A model generated the notes under the pieces. It saw nothing but the letters and a program-made list of their open reading frames with translations, was not told the DNA's origin and searched no databases. From Pelagicoccus mobilis (GTDB taxonomy: Bacteria > Verrucomicrobiota > Verrucomicrobiia > Opitutales > Opitutaceae), in contig NZ_JAENIL010000009.1 in the NCBI RefSeq assembly GCF_016595505.1, positions 62,001-126,000 of the forward strand: a stretch of DNA of 64,000 nucleotides, given 5' to 3'. Positions 11,401-18,870 of the stretch are shown here, in pieces (positions within the stretch are counted from its first letter, which is position 1; each line of letters opens with the position of its first letter). Made by a program: the position numbers and the translations under genes.

Positions 11401-12074
11401 TCCAAGCCCGAAACTTAGGAAGAAACCACAGAACGGGACTCTTCTTCAGCGTCGACGAGCTCCGAGGCCAAGGTTGGCAACTCGCTTTCCACGCCAACCT
11501 AAGCGATGAAAAATTTAGCCTCAATCTTTACCTCGGTAAAGACGACGGCAACAACGCGCCAGAAGATCTCGTCCTCACAAACGCCTCAAGCATCGCGCCA
11601 GAAAATGACATTGTGGAAGGCGAATGGCACCAAGCACTCTCGATCAACGGGAACACCATGGCCAATCGCATCAATGGACAAGGCTTCTATTATTTTGACC
11701 TCCCGGCAGACATCAATCTCAGCCATTACGACGTAGCCGTAATTCAACTACTTTCGAGCAATGTCTCTGGTTACCTCGATAACTTCGGTTTTATCAGAGC
11801 GTACGATCCAGACGATCCTGCTCTATCGATCAAGAGCATTGATTTGCAAAGCGGAACCGCAGTCCTCTCGACTCTACTCGAACCTAGCACATCCTATGTA
11901 ATCAAATGCAACAGCGACCTTAAGGCAGCATCATCCCAAAACGCCACCATCACCCGCGTCTTTACAGGAGAGGATAAAAATGATGGATTCACGACCAACT
12001 CCTACGGGTACGCTGAATTCGAATGCACGTTCCAACCAAACGACAAGATCTTCTTCTTTGTAGAACCACAATGA
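5457..12074 (+). CDS. Giant exported DUF6288 protein with HEAT, LamG-like and Fn3-like repeats (2205 aa)
   Basis: A signal sequence (KRFASIGLLAIVITAVTG, residues about 27-44) precedes a DUF6288-like region (about 55-490): a PDZ-like start with GDTVHSANGVQL and helical repeats rich in GGW/GGH such as NGGWGHWDYPSPGY. HEAT-like repeats follow at about 520-675 (RSQAAYSVGYHGDKAVPMLI). Residues about 880-1130 look like a LamG/concanavalin domain. Five Fn3-like repeats of about 100 residues follow, two at about 1134-1335 and three at about 1625-1931, each with YYGTxDxG, W and TTYYYRAxxxNxxG; a 290-residue insert separates the two groups. A C-terminal beta-rich region ends the protein. Probably a cell-surface or periplasmic glycan-associated protein; enzymatic role unknown. 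Its TGA overlaps the next start by 4 bp (ATGA). Confidence 0.92.
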   Translation: MWKWFVALYRTHEVWKSFCLCSKSNLKRFASIGLLAIVITAVTGFPHLQAAHPTENFLMGPTGAYARSLSGDTFMTVMEVPENTPAFGILQFGDTVHSANGVQLSTGLWDATTPKMDIRIPLGNAITEAEATDGKLTLGIQREGEHLEVVINLPVLGAYSASWPLDDTKSDIIVNAYADSLIEYIQGTKNGLGGFRGSTGIAFLLSTGQEEHLDAVRDIIQNYMGKWNGTSVGTNNWNNGWEMIALGEYYLRTGDAIVLPKLKAFVDDAFDRDANGGWGHWDYPSPGYVGSGLVNAAGGSVFVGIVLARECGVEMEDEDFEKTLRYFYRFAGYGGPEYGDHRPNPGGANNGKTGMVGVGLSLLNKPYSNAAPLIGLQSAWSVAGFEGGHTGNWTNVLWRALSSAHVPAERSDYYFNYLNKMRWYLELARRPDGSFEMLPGQLNTKFKGQYWGGAVALNYTAGRKNLRITGAPPTAHSVIKHQAEVYPKNEDFFKTTHAEGYTDDDFESEWPAIGRVIPYSPYNVWYSSRGPIASLEYLEKHLRHFDPLIRSQAAYSVGYHGDKAVPMLIEAIQSDDARVRQAGLMAIAGTSGFHMDDSSQFKYKAEGKTTLAPYVISVLENPNSDQWELDAALFAMVVMPQEIIIENLDLLETFLTHESWWVRVAAFKAIGEAEGAASSIFDSLIECFVREQHGVPRAEYSSAMYHIIYDSEFDISEESRSRAIEALGADFQGGVYPRDRAYSKSGAFFYEKFSSRVLGMFPADELLTISDELNLAFANMGHPVLSKGKSADNLNQSLEYLIWDIEAISTDKVGPLVPGLKALNAGGIEVMTRKTNDIDYTTRSAASVVSQYESLIGETVAATQARKIDYSTPEILNTIPTPDDLRVMMHHPLNEGSGDKAENHAMFGSKADVTLENNAAWTNQGLAPISTSSLNAQAGYASSNHGSDSRVGRNVFTLSSWIRLPSSLSNTDAHYVAYSTVGKEGWNLGVRRMQVDGLWKNVPFFSPKYGGDELLTLNDSLSRPDVFLEADKNYFIAHIRNITEYGDEDPENSQLVIYDPETDAWLTNNGDIAHTNGKFSSGNTHIGIGAVDTDSVEETTRFPGLVDDPQLWNVPLTAAELFLIANRSRMTELSDTPEIATLPATTVGSTTTDLNALVTPITDGNPNVIFYYGTVDGGKTASAWQHAIDLGQTSGSVQTTAINLSGETTYYYRAFASSSAGDSWSDAVHSFTTLVVPDPPQVDSAPATGVGHNFATFNASIVANGGENPSSKFYYGTTDEGTNPDQWENVIDLGLQSGSISEGVQGLTGNTTYYYRLQASNPGGEDWSAPISFTTFDPLIGGTINSSADDGYWMSPDSWDGVLAPSPGDVNTWYLRHSLIGQNLVDTFEGGTLRIGEGGGLRRTLNDNVESWKIDNLIVEAGGRTLHGSANRSNHFKGTNLFLEDGAILTSYRTTSYGYDYWMGDEDATVHLELGGFMSFTNGPSGSSDLQAFRGTFDVYASAHTGPEFQINFSIPPEKATFELKLWSRPPEEGKTFKKSVVYNLRSGIHHAFTGFSIRLYSLTNDDGDNKHEPELGETYTSQDFVLPVGTYNYTDLLEIDEALAAVFNDDGERKGTITVIDTTPPSLPTVETRTTNINHFNSLELKGEVTSTGGDAPTVHIYYGTTDGGTNTASWDASVEIGPRSGEFSQVATGLTMDTRYYYRAYATNSAGSAWASSTEHVDTYGLPAVQNEPATNIDFDLGTLHGSVTKLGGDTPNLKLYWGRYDGGTDPDAWTGSINQGKKDASFSQKLTSLTPGTTYYYRAHVENIAGGAWAPSTASFTTLRAPDPAVVSITGHSTPTDRDAIVYWNIDDVKGDPPTVWIYYGTSDAGENLDAWEFSLEAVSNGAAQSYETKLPYLPRGATIYYKLYSENAAGGSWSSSTGSFTTLETPHEGLIPIDNYMDDIKVKSDSTYYADLDTGVWGANNHNAWYAHKTKETLQARNLGRNHRTGLFFSVDELRGQGWQLAFHANLSDEKFSLNLYLGKDDGNNAPEDLVLTNASSIAPENDIVEGEWHQALSINGNTMANRINGQGFYYFDLPADINLSHYDVAVIQLLSSNVSGYLDNFGFIRAYDPDDPALSIKSIDLQSGTAVLSTLLEPSTSYVIKCNSDLKAASSQNATITRVFTGEDKNDGFTTNSYGYAEFECTFQPNDKIFFFVEPQ
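8860..11250 (+). repeat. Region of five Fn3-like protein repeats within the giant gene
   Basis: Five in-frame units of about 300 bp (roughly 8860-9156, 9157-9462, 10333-10635, 10636-10935 and 10936-11250) encode variants of the same 100-residue pattern: YYGTTDGGTN, W, LGxxSG, GLTxxTTYYYRA, SAGxxW, SFTT. The 870-bp insert at 9463-10330 does not fit the pattern. Divergence between units at DNA level suggests old duplication. Confidence 0.75.
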
Positions 12075-12787
12075 TGGCTCGAGTCCTTCTCATTTGCTGC
12101 CTCACCGCAATTCATTCGACAGTGTTTTCTCAAGACAACGCTTCAGCCTCGAGAGAGCAGATACAAATTCCTAGCGTTCCCCATGTATCCATCAATGTGA
12201 AACAGCGAGCCGTCGACGTCGAAGCGGTCGTCTGTCTCCATGAGGGACTACTGGAACTCGTAGCTTGCACGGAGGGAACGAAAGAGCACGAGTCAATCGT
12301 TTCGGTAAAAGCCCAAGCCAAGCACATCCACCTCATGCTCAACCTCCTAGGGGCCAAAGAAGGCAGCCCAGCCACCACCGCGCCCCTCGACGATACGGGT
12401 GAACGCTTTCGTAACGTCCCTGCTCACGGTGCCCCCGTCGACGTCTTTCTAGTGTATCCAAACCAAGAGGGTGAACTCGAAGAACATCCAATCAACAAAT
12501 TCATCCGCAACAAAGATGAGACCGCATTCGATGGTAACACCTTTATTTTCACTGGATCAGTGCTGAGAGCTCGTGAAAACCAAAAGCCAACTTACCAGGC
12601 CGATAAATCCGGGAATGTCATAACGATATCCAGCTTCGGAGACGAACTCCTCGGCCTCCAAAAGCACTTCTCCCACGTCAACGACGACCTGCAATGGGAA
12701 GTTTCCGCCGCCGATCTTCCACCCGTCGAGACATCCATCCTGCTCCGACTACGTCCTCAGGTGATCTCGGGCTCGTCCAAAGAGTAG
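12071..12787 (+). CDS. Exported YdjY-domain protein
   Basis: The ATG at 12071 overlaps the preceding stop in an ATGA, a typical coupled start; the longer reading from 12023 lacks a signal peptide. The 238-residue product starts MMARVLLICCLTAIHSTVFSQ, a signal peptide. The mature part matches the YdjY domain known from E. coli YdjY and from planctomycetal proteins: VVCLHEGLLELVAC, KEHESIV, KHIHLMLNLLGAKEGSP, then a region ending TFIFTGSVL. The biochemical role of the domain is not established; it is often found near redox or iron-sulfur functions. Stoichiometric coupling to the giant upstream protein suggests a shared process. Confidence 0.88.
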   Translation: MMARVLLICCLTAIHSTVFSQDNASASREQIQIPSVPHVSINVKQRAVDVEAVVCLHEGLLELVACTEGTKEHESIVSVKAQAKHIHLMLNLLGAKEGSPATTAPLDDTGERFRNVPAHGAPVDVFLVYPNQEGELEEHPINKFIRNKDETAFDGNTFIFTGSVLRARENQKPTYQADKSGNVITISSFGDELLGLQKHFSHVNDDLQWEVSAADLPPVETSILLRLRPQVISGSSKE

Positions 12788-12819
12788 CGCTACCTCCAAC
12801 GAATTTGTTGCCAAAGAAG

Positions 12820-12831
12820 TTTATCCGTTAA
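12820..12831. promoter_or_regulatory. TTWACNNGTWAA-like site upstream of the 12871 gene
   Basis: TTTATCCGTTAA matches the recurrent dyad of this window with one mismatch (position 5). It ends 39 bp before the ATG at 12871. Confidence 0.35.
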
Positions 12832-12870
12832 GCGGATGCTCGGAAGGTATGGCTTCTGCTAGTTCAAGCC

Positions 12871-15669
12871 ATGCTTAAGATTCGATTCTCGTTCCAAAAC
12901 AGTTATCGATGGATATCCGTGTTCACGATACACATCGGGATCGCCCAGGCTATTTCCCAAACGATGGAGTCGAATCTCCCCTATCTCGATCCAGCGGAAG
13001 GGCGTTCAGAATACACCCATTCATCCTTTCCAGACAACGAGAGCAGAATCTACGATTTCTACAGCCGACAGGCGAGATTCCACTTGGAGCAGAAGAGCTT
13101 ACCCTCCGTCTTGCCACCATTTCCAGGATTGGATGGCGAATCCTTTGGGCACTGGGGTCGGCACTCGAAAATGGACAAGGTTGAGGATCGCTGGAGCAAA
13201 CAGGTTCGCGGAGGAGCTACCGGTGTCATCCTTTCCCTTGCCGACTATTCGGTTACCAAAGCAGTTGTGGCACGCTTGGGTACCGGAGCGACTCAGTTCT
13301 CGGCTTGTTTCGATCCGGAGACGCTAAACTACAGCGCGATCTGGCAGGGCGACCTAAAGCTCCCTGCCATGCGATGGGGACTAATGGGACGAATTTCGCC
13401 TGATTCTCCAACGCTCTTCGAGAGCAGTAGAGAACGAGCTTGGCCCGAGGCGAAAAGCGCTGTCTATCACGGCTATCACAACGGAGCCAACTCCACGGTC
13501 TTCGAGTACTCGGTCGACGGAACGACAATCCTCGACCAGACAGTGACCGACGAAGGAGTCCTAGTACGATCAATTGAATTCCTAGGAAAATCCTATGGCC
13601 AAACCCTCGCACTCTGCCAATTCGGAGAGTCCTGGAAACTCGAAGAGTACCAACCCGATCAGTTAACCTTTAATTCTGGCCATAATACGAGAAGCATCAA
13701 GATTTCGGGAAATGGCACTCGACTCAGAACAATCGACAATTCCGTTATTTTGGATCTCGGGCGACGGGATGCAGGGGACACGATCCAGATAGTCTATGCC
13801 ACCGAAAGCTTGGCTAAATTAACCGATCCGGGAAAACGGCTTCGGCCATCCGAGCAAATAAAGAGCTATCCAAGGAACTGGGATCATTCGATCGTAATGC
13901 CTGGAACCTTAAGCAGGAAAAAGCAAAGCTACGTCGTCGACACCCTTCCCGTCCCCCTGAGCAACCCCTACGCTTCGCCGATGTTCCTAACCGGCATCGA
14001 TTTCTTCGAGAACGGCGACGCCGCTGTATCCACATTCTTTGGCGATGTGTGGATCGTGTCGGGAATCGACGAGAACCTAAGAAGCGTCACTTGGAAACGC
14101 TTCGCAACAGGACTCAACCAACCCCTGGGGCTGAAAGTGATAGACGGGCTCGTATACACGATCGGAAGAGACCAGATCACCAGACTCCATGACAAAAACG
14201 ACGACAAGGAGGCAGATTTCTACGAGTGCTTCAACAATAAATTCGAAAGTTCTATCGGTAGTCATGATTTCAATACGGGACTGCAAACAGACGAACGCGG
14301 ATACCTCTACTTCGCTAGCAAAACCGAGGGGATCTATCGAGTATCCCCGGACGGAGCTGAAGGAGGGCCAATCGCTAGCGGCATTCGCAACCCGAATGGG
14401 TTAGCTGTCACGCCAGATGGAACAGTTATCACCTCTCCGCAGGAAGGGCAACTGACTCCAGCTTCAATGATTATCAAAACGAAAGGAGATCAGTTTTTCG
14501 GTTACCAAATGGGTGGATCACCTAAATCCTTCGATCTACCGCTATGCTATATCCCGCGGGGGATCGACAATTCAACCGGAGGACAGGTTTTTGCTGACTC
14601 CACACGTTGGGGTCCCCTCTCTGATCATCTAATCTCCCTATCTTACGGTTACTGCTCCCATTATCTCGTTCTGAGCGACCAGAATCCCGAGGCTGATCAA
14701 GGGGCGATCGTTCCCCTTTCAGGCGAGTTCCTCTCCGGCGTTCACCGTGGGCGGGTCAACCCAGTCGACGGACAGATGTACCTCGTGGGGACTCAGGGAT
14801 GGGGCACCTACGCGCGATTTGACGGTAGCCTTGAACGTGTTCGCTATACTGGTCTGGCAAGCTACTATCCGACGGGCTTCGAAGTACTTGAAAATTCGAT
14901 ACGCGTAGAATTCAGCGAACCACTTTCCGCCGAAGAGTCACAAAGCACTCGAAATTTCTTCGCCCAAAGCTGGAACTACCAATACTCACCCGCCTACGGC
15001 TCTCCCGAGTACTCGATCAAAGAACCAGAAACCCCGGGCCATGACCCTATCGAAATATCTGGTATCACCGTCCTAGCCGATCAGCGCAGTTTATTAATCG
15101 ACTTCCCCAAGCTGGAACCTGCGATGCAGTTTCATCTCCACCTAAATCCCTCCTTTGCCTCTGGTGTAAAGGCATCGAGCGATATATTCCTGACATTGAA
15201 GTCAGTGCCCACAGACACAGGACGCGAAACTCTCAATGTCCCCGCTATATGGGCAAAGCAGAGCGATAAGCCGGCTTCAATCACCACTAGCACTAAGGCA
15301 CGAACCATTGAACTATCCGCCCTAGCGAGTTCAGCGTATAGCACCAGTAGCTTCTCCGTCCAAAGTGGACAGGCCATCACTCTTCATCTGAAAAACGAAG
15401 CCTCGACCCCTAGAAACTGGGTGCTCGCTGATAGCGGCTCGTATCTAGAACTTGGACAGCTCGCTGACGCACTCGCAAAGCGGGATCCCGACAATGAAAA
15501 TGGTTTCGTCCCTCAGAGTTCCAAGGTCATCGCCCACACTGGCGTGGTACAACCGGGAGAGCTAAGCTCGGTCATATTTGTTGCTCCAACAACACCGGGG
15601 AGCTATGTGTTTTTCTGCTCCCTCCCCGGGAAGTGGAAGCAGATTCGTGGCACGATGATGGTCTACTAA
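12871..15669 (+). CDS. Exported beta-propeller (DUF6797-like) protein with degenerate azurin-like C-terminal domain
   Basis: A 932-residue protein with an N-terminal hydrophobic segment ending near IGIAQAISQ. The N-terminal third resembles the DUF6797 region found next to heme- and copper-containing propeller proteins in Verrucomicrobia and Planctomycetes. The middle (about 370-680) is a glucose-dehydrogenase-like beta-propeller: VSTFFGDVWIVSGID, FATGLNQPLGLKV, GIRNPNGLAVTPDG, VNPVDGQMYLVGTQGW. The last 130 residues align with azurin: NWVL (about 849), VIAHT, and FFCSLPGKW. Only the copper Cys is kept (C916); the two His ligands are Arg (about 848) and Lys (921), and the axial Met is Ile (925). 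A type 1 copper site therefore looks lost. Likely periplasmic; role unknown. Confidence 0.87.
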   Translation: MLKIRFSFQNSYRWISVFTIHIGIAQAISQTMESNLPYLDPAEGRSEYTHSSFPDNESRIYDFYSRQARFHLEQKSLPSVLPPFPGLDGESFGHWGRHSKMDKVEDRWSKQVRGGATGVILSLADYSVTKAVVARLGTGATQFSACFDPETLNYSAIWQGDLKLPAMRWGLMGRISPDSPTLFESSRERAWPEAKSAVYHGYHNGANSTVFEYSVDGTTILDQTVTDEGVLVRSIEFLGKSYGQTLALCQFGESWKLEEYQPDQLTFNSGHNTRSIKISGNGTRLRTIDNSVILDLGRRDAGDTIQIVYATESLAKLTDPGKRLRPSEQIKSYPRNWDHSIVMPGTLSRKKQSYVVDTLPVPLSNPYASPMFLTGIDFFENGDAAVSTFFGDVWIVSGIDENLRSVTWKRFATGLNQPLGLKVIDGLVYTIGRDQITRLHDKNDDKEADFYECFNNKFESSIGSHDFNTGLQTDERGYLYFASKTEGIYRVSPDGAEGGPIASGIRNPNGLAVTPDGTVITSPQEGQLTPASMIIKTKGDQFFGYQMGGSPKSFDLPLCYIPRGIDNSTGGQVFADSTRWGPLSDHLISLSYGYCSHYLVLSDQNPEADQGAIVPLSGEFLSGVHRGRVNPVDGQMYLVGTQGWGTYARFDGSLERVRYTGLASYYPTGFEVLENSIRVEFSEPLSAEESQSTRNFFAQSWNYQYSPAYGSPEYSIKEPETPGHDPIEISGITVLADQRSLLIDFPKLEPAMQFHLHLNPSFASGVKASSDIFLTLKSVPTDTGRETLNVPAIWAKQSDKPASITTSTKARTIELSALASSAYSTSSFSVQSGQAITLHLKNEASTPRNWVLADSGSYLELGQLADALAKRDPDNENGFVPQSSKVIAHTGVVQPGELSSVIFVAPTTPGSYVFFCSLPGKWKQIRGTMMVY

Positions 15670-15716
15670 CTGATCGCTTGAGTATCTAGTTGTTTCTAGC
15701 CGACAGAATCACAACT

Positions 15717-15728
15717 TTGACGCGTAAG
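15717..15728. promoter_or_regulatory. TTWACNNGTWAA-like site upstream of the 15811 gene
   Basis: TTGACGCGTAAG differs from the recurrent dyad at positions 3 and 12. It ends 82 bp before the start at 15811. The weakest member of the set. Confidence 0.25.
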
Positions 15729-15810
15729 TAATTGTGGTTTCAAGGAGTTATCCCCTGATAGCGAACTAGCAGAAATCGATAACTCACTTTGTCCCAACAC
15801 TTAGAGAAAT

Positions 15811-17217
15811 ATGGCGAAAGACACCCCAAACGTTAACAGACGCTCCTTTATTAAATCCGCAGCTGGCGCTTCCGCCCTCGGCCTCGTGAGTTTCCCTCAC
15901 ATTATGTCGGCACAGGCGGGAAAGCCGTCAGCGAATGACAAGCTCAATATCGCCTTCGTTGGTGTCGGCGGAAAAGGGGTAAGCTCCATCGTCCCCATTA
16001 GCCGACTTGGCCACAACATTATCGCGCTTTGCGATGTGGATCAGAAACGCGTCCAAGATTCGAAGAAGAAACGCGACGGAGAAGAATTCATGCGCGTCAT
16101 TGAAGACGCCGCAACCCGAGGAGCAAAGTGGTACAAGGACTACCGCAAGATGTTCGAGGAACTAGGAGACAAGATGGACGGGGTTGTCATCTCCACACCT
16201 GACCACATGCACTTTCCGATCGCGTTGTCGGCAGTGAACCTAGGCATCAACGTCTATTGCGAAAAGCCGCTCACTCACACCGTTGAAGAAGCGAGAATCC
16301 TTGCCAAGGCTGCTCGCAAGAAAGGCGTTGTCACTCAGATGGGTAACCAAGGCCATTCCAACGAAGGCGTTCGTCTCGCCAAGGAATGGATTGCTGCCGG
16401 TGCTCTCGGGCAAATCCACGAGGTCTATTCTTGGACTAACAGACCCGTCTGGCCGCAGGGCTTGAAAAAGCCAGATCACTCAAAAGGAGCTCCAGATGTG
16501 CCAAAGGATCTGGATTGGGACCTCTGGCTGGGTATCGCGGATAAACGAGCTTACGACCCAGCCTACATGCCGTTCAAGTGGCGAGCTTGGTGGGACTTCG
16601 GATGTGGCGCGGTTGGCGACATGGCCTGCCACGTAATGGACGCCGCCTTCTACAGCTTGAACCTTGGGCTCCCTGATTCTGTTGAAGCTCTCGCCACTTC
16701 AGTGAATGACCACTGTGCGCCCAACGCCTCCGCCATTACCTATAAATTCCCTAAGAGAGGAAAATTCGATCCCGTCACCTACCACTGGCTAGACGGAGGA
16801 ATGCTCCCTCCTGCCCCCAAGGGCCTTCCTCATGAACTGCTAACCAAACGCGATAACAGCGGCACCCTCTTCATCGGCGAAGAAGGATATCTCCTAGCCG
16901 ACACTTACACCAAATCCATTCGCGTCTTCCCGGACGAGCGTTTCGACGAAATCAAAAAGAATCGTCCTCCAAAGACCATCAAGCGCATCAAGGGAACCCA
17001 CCAAGGCGACTGGCTAAACGCGATCTCCACCGGTGGCCAGGCCTGCTCGCACTGGGACTACGCCTCCGAGCTCACTGAACTCGGACTTCTCGGAAACGTT
17101 GCGATCCGCTCGAAAGCGAAAATCAAGTACGACGCGAAAAAGATGAAGGTCACCAACATCCCAGAGGCCAACAAGTTCCTGAAAAAGGAGTATCCAGACG
17201 GCTGGATTCTCTCCTAA
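15811..17217 (+). CDS. Tat-exported Gfo/Idh/MocA family oxidoreductase
   Basis: The 468-residue protein begins with a twin-arginine signal, NRRSFIKSAAGASALGLVSF, so the folded, cofactor-loaded enzyme is probably exported to the periplasm. A Rossmann domain follows with VGVGGKG and IALCDVD, then GVVISTPDHMHFPIAL and INVYCEKPLTHTVEEA, the EKP motif of the family. The C-terminal domain includes WWDFGCGAVGDMACHVMDAAFYSLNLG, with the family His, and an insertion typical of the exported subfamily. Such proteins may act as glycosidases or isomerases with tightly bound NAD(H). A single-gene unit closed by a terminator at 17245. Confidence 0.94.
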   Translation: MAKDTPNVNRRSFIKSAAGASALGLVSFPHIMSAQAGKPSANDKLNIAFVGVGGKGVSSIVPISRLGHNIIALCDVDQKRVQDSKKKRDGEEFMRVIEDAATRGAKWYKDYRKMFEELGDKMDGVVISTPDHMHFPIALSAVNLGINVYCEKPLTHTVEEARILAKAARKKGVVTQMGNQGHSNEGVRLAKEWIAAGALGQIHEVYSWTNRPVWPQGLKKPDHSKGAPDVPKDLDWDLWLGIADKRAYDPAYMPFKWRAWWDFGCGAVGDMACHVMDAAFYSLNLGLPDSVEALATSVNDHCAPNASAITYKFPKRGKFDPVTYHWLDGGMLPPAPKGLPHELLTKRDNSGTLFIGEEGYLLADTYTKSIRVFPDERFDEIKKNRPPKTIKRIKGTHQGDWLNAISTGGQACSHWDYASELTELGLLGNVAIRSKAKIKYDAKKMKVTNIPEANKFLKKEYPDGWILS

Positions 17218-17244
17218 CAAAGATATCTGTTTCTGAACTCAAGC

Positions 17245-17284
17245 AGCCTCTCAATTTTCCTCAGGATTATTGGGAGGCTTTTTT
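17245..17284 (+). terminator. Rho-independent terminator after the 15811 gene
   Basis: AGCCTCTCAAT (17245-17255) pairs with ATTGGGAGGCT (17269-17279) with one G-T pair and a 13-base loop, followed by six T residues at 17279-17284. Confidence 0.85.
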
Positions 17285-17351
17285 GCAATTTCCTGTGGAG
17301 GGTAAATCTGATTCCCTAATTTTCCCCCAAAGATAAGATGCTCACCCAAAA

Positions 17352-18851
17352 ATGAAAACGTCGCAACTGGCACTGCTTCTCATTGGCGCTACCGCCATCG
17401 GATTTGGAGTTGGCCGATTCTCGTCCCCTAAATCTGAAAATACGGAATCACAAGCGATCGAGAATCAGGCGACGCGAATCACTTCCGCACAAGAAATACA
17501 GGACCAGACGAAATCCAGCATCCTGCCCGTCATAGTCCCCGCATCCGGTCCCCAACCACTCAAAAGCGTTGATGACATCCTCGCAAGCGAGAGCATCGTC
17601 GACGCGATCTCACACTTTGATCGCCATCTGGAGAACCTAAGCACCGACAAAGCCTTTAGCGTTTTGGAACGACTCCAGTCGATGCCAGCTTCTCGCAAAA
17701 AGAGCATTCTGATGAATCGACTCTTTCACAAATGGGGACAAACCGACGGAGCGGTAGCCTTCGAAACGGCTCAAGCCCTCGAAGGGCGTGATCGCTTGCG
17801 TTATCTTGGCGAGGCCGCCGCGGGCTGGTCTACGACAGACATAGTTGCCTCTTGGGATGCATTGATGATCGCCAGCAATGAAGGAGCCCTTCAACAACTC
17901 CCGCTCGGCCCGATGCTACATGAGGTTGCAAAGCAAGACATCTCGCTGGCTATGACTTTGATGTCTGAGGCGGGTGGAACCAACGCCGGCTACAACCGAT
18001 TCAAATCCATATTGCGAGCCGCCGAAGAGAACGGTCAGTTCGGCGATGTCTTCAATGAGCTCGTTTTCAATGACGACGTTCCTAACAAGGAACGCTATGT
18101 CAGAAGTCTATTCGAGGAGTGGGGTAAGTCAGATTTGAATACACCGTTCCAAATGCTGAATAGCCTCGGCGATGACCCGTTGAGCAATCAAGCAATGGCA
18201 GGAATCATGCGCGGCTGGGCGACGATTGATGGTCAGGGAGCATTTTCTTATGCACTTGCAAACAGCAATGATCCCATCGTCGCGAGATCCCTGCCCATGA
18301 TAGCCAAGGAACTGGTTAAAAGTTCCACCGCCGAGGAAATGTCCACGCTCTTCAGCGAAATTAAGGACGTCGATCAGCAAAACAGCATTGCGAAAACGAT
18401 TATAGGTGACCTCGCCAACGCAGATCCTCACTCCGCATTCGAGTGGGCGAGCCAGCTTCAAGACGAAAAAACAAGGGCAAATAGCATCGCTAGAGTCATC
18501 GGCACGTACGCAAAAAACGACTACGAAGGAGCGAGAGATTACTATCTGACTTTGGACGACCCTTCGACCCAACTTCAGGCGGTTACTGGCCTAACCTACT
18601 CTCAATTTAGAGAAACCAAGAACATAAATCTCTCAGAAACTTTCGAGCTCATCGACGCGATAGACGATGCAGATTCCCGCGAAAAAGCAATCGAACGCGT
18701 AGCTGGTATCGCTAAATCTTTAAAGAAAAGAGACAGTATAGAGTTCACCGACGAATACATCACGATGATCGAAGGACGAGACGATCTCTCTCGAAGCAAG
18801 AAGGACAAACTGATCAAGCCCCTCCTTCCCAACAAAAAGAAGAAGAAATAG
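17352..18851 (+). CDS. Exported helical-repeat protein of unknown function
   Basis: A 499-residue protein with an N-terminal membrane-spanning or signal segment (MKTSQLALLLIGATAIGFGVG) and a long polar linker. From about residue 110 it consists of helix pairs with a recurring W-x-x-x-D-x-x-x-A pattern: LFHKWGQTDGAVAFETA, LFEEWGKSDLNTPFQML, IMRGWATIDGQGAFSYA, AFEWASQLQDEKTRANSIARVIGTYAKND. This resembles the secreted alpha-solenoid proteins frequent in Verrucomicrobia, probably protein-binding. The C terminus is NKKKKK, a basic tail similar to that of several sulfatases here. It ends 19 bp from the convergent sulfatase gene. No function can be assigned. Confidence 0.85.
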   Translation: MKTSQLALLLIGATAIGFGVGRFSSPKSENTESQAIENQATRITSAQEIQDQTKSSILPVIVPASGPQPLKSVDDILASESIVDAISHFDRHLENLSTDKAFSVLERLQSMPASRKKSILMNRLFHKWGQTDGAVAFETAQALEGRDRLRYLGEAAAGWSTTDIVASWDALMIASNEGALQQLPLGPMLHEVAKQDISLAMTLMSEAGGTNAGYNRFKSILRAAEENGQFGDVFNELVFNDDVPNKERYVRSLFEEWGKSDLNTPFQMLNSLGDDPLSNQAMAGIMRGWATIDGQGAFSYALANSNDPIVARSLPMIAKELVKSSTAEEMSTLFSEIKDVDQQNSIAKTIIGDLANADPHSAFEWASQLQDEKTRANSIARVIGTYAKNDYEGARDYYLTLDDPSTQLQAVTGLTYSQFRETKNINLSETFELIDAIDDADSREKAIERVAGIAKSLKKRDSIEFTDEYITMIEGRDDLSRSKKDKLIKPLLPNKKKKK

Positions 18852-18870
18852 TCTCTAAGAGCGATCTGTA

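Noticed and set aside
15699-15709. GCCGACAGAAT shared with 35153-35163
   Set aside because: Both copies are upstream of genes, but the match stops after 11 bases and positions relative to the starts differ; likely chance.
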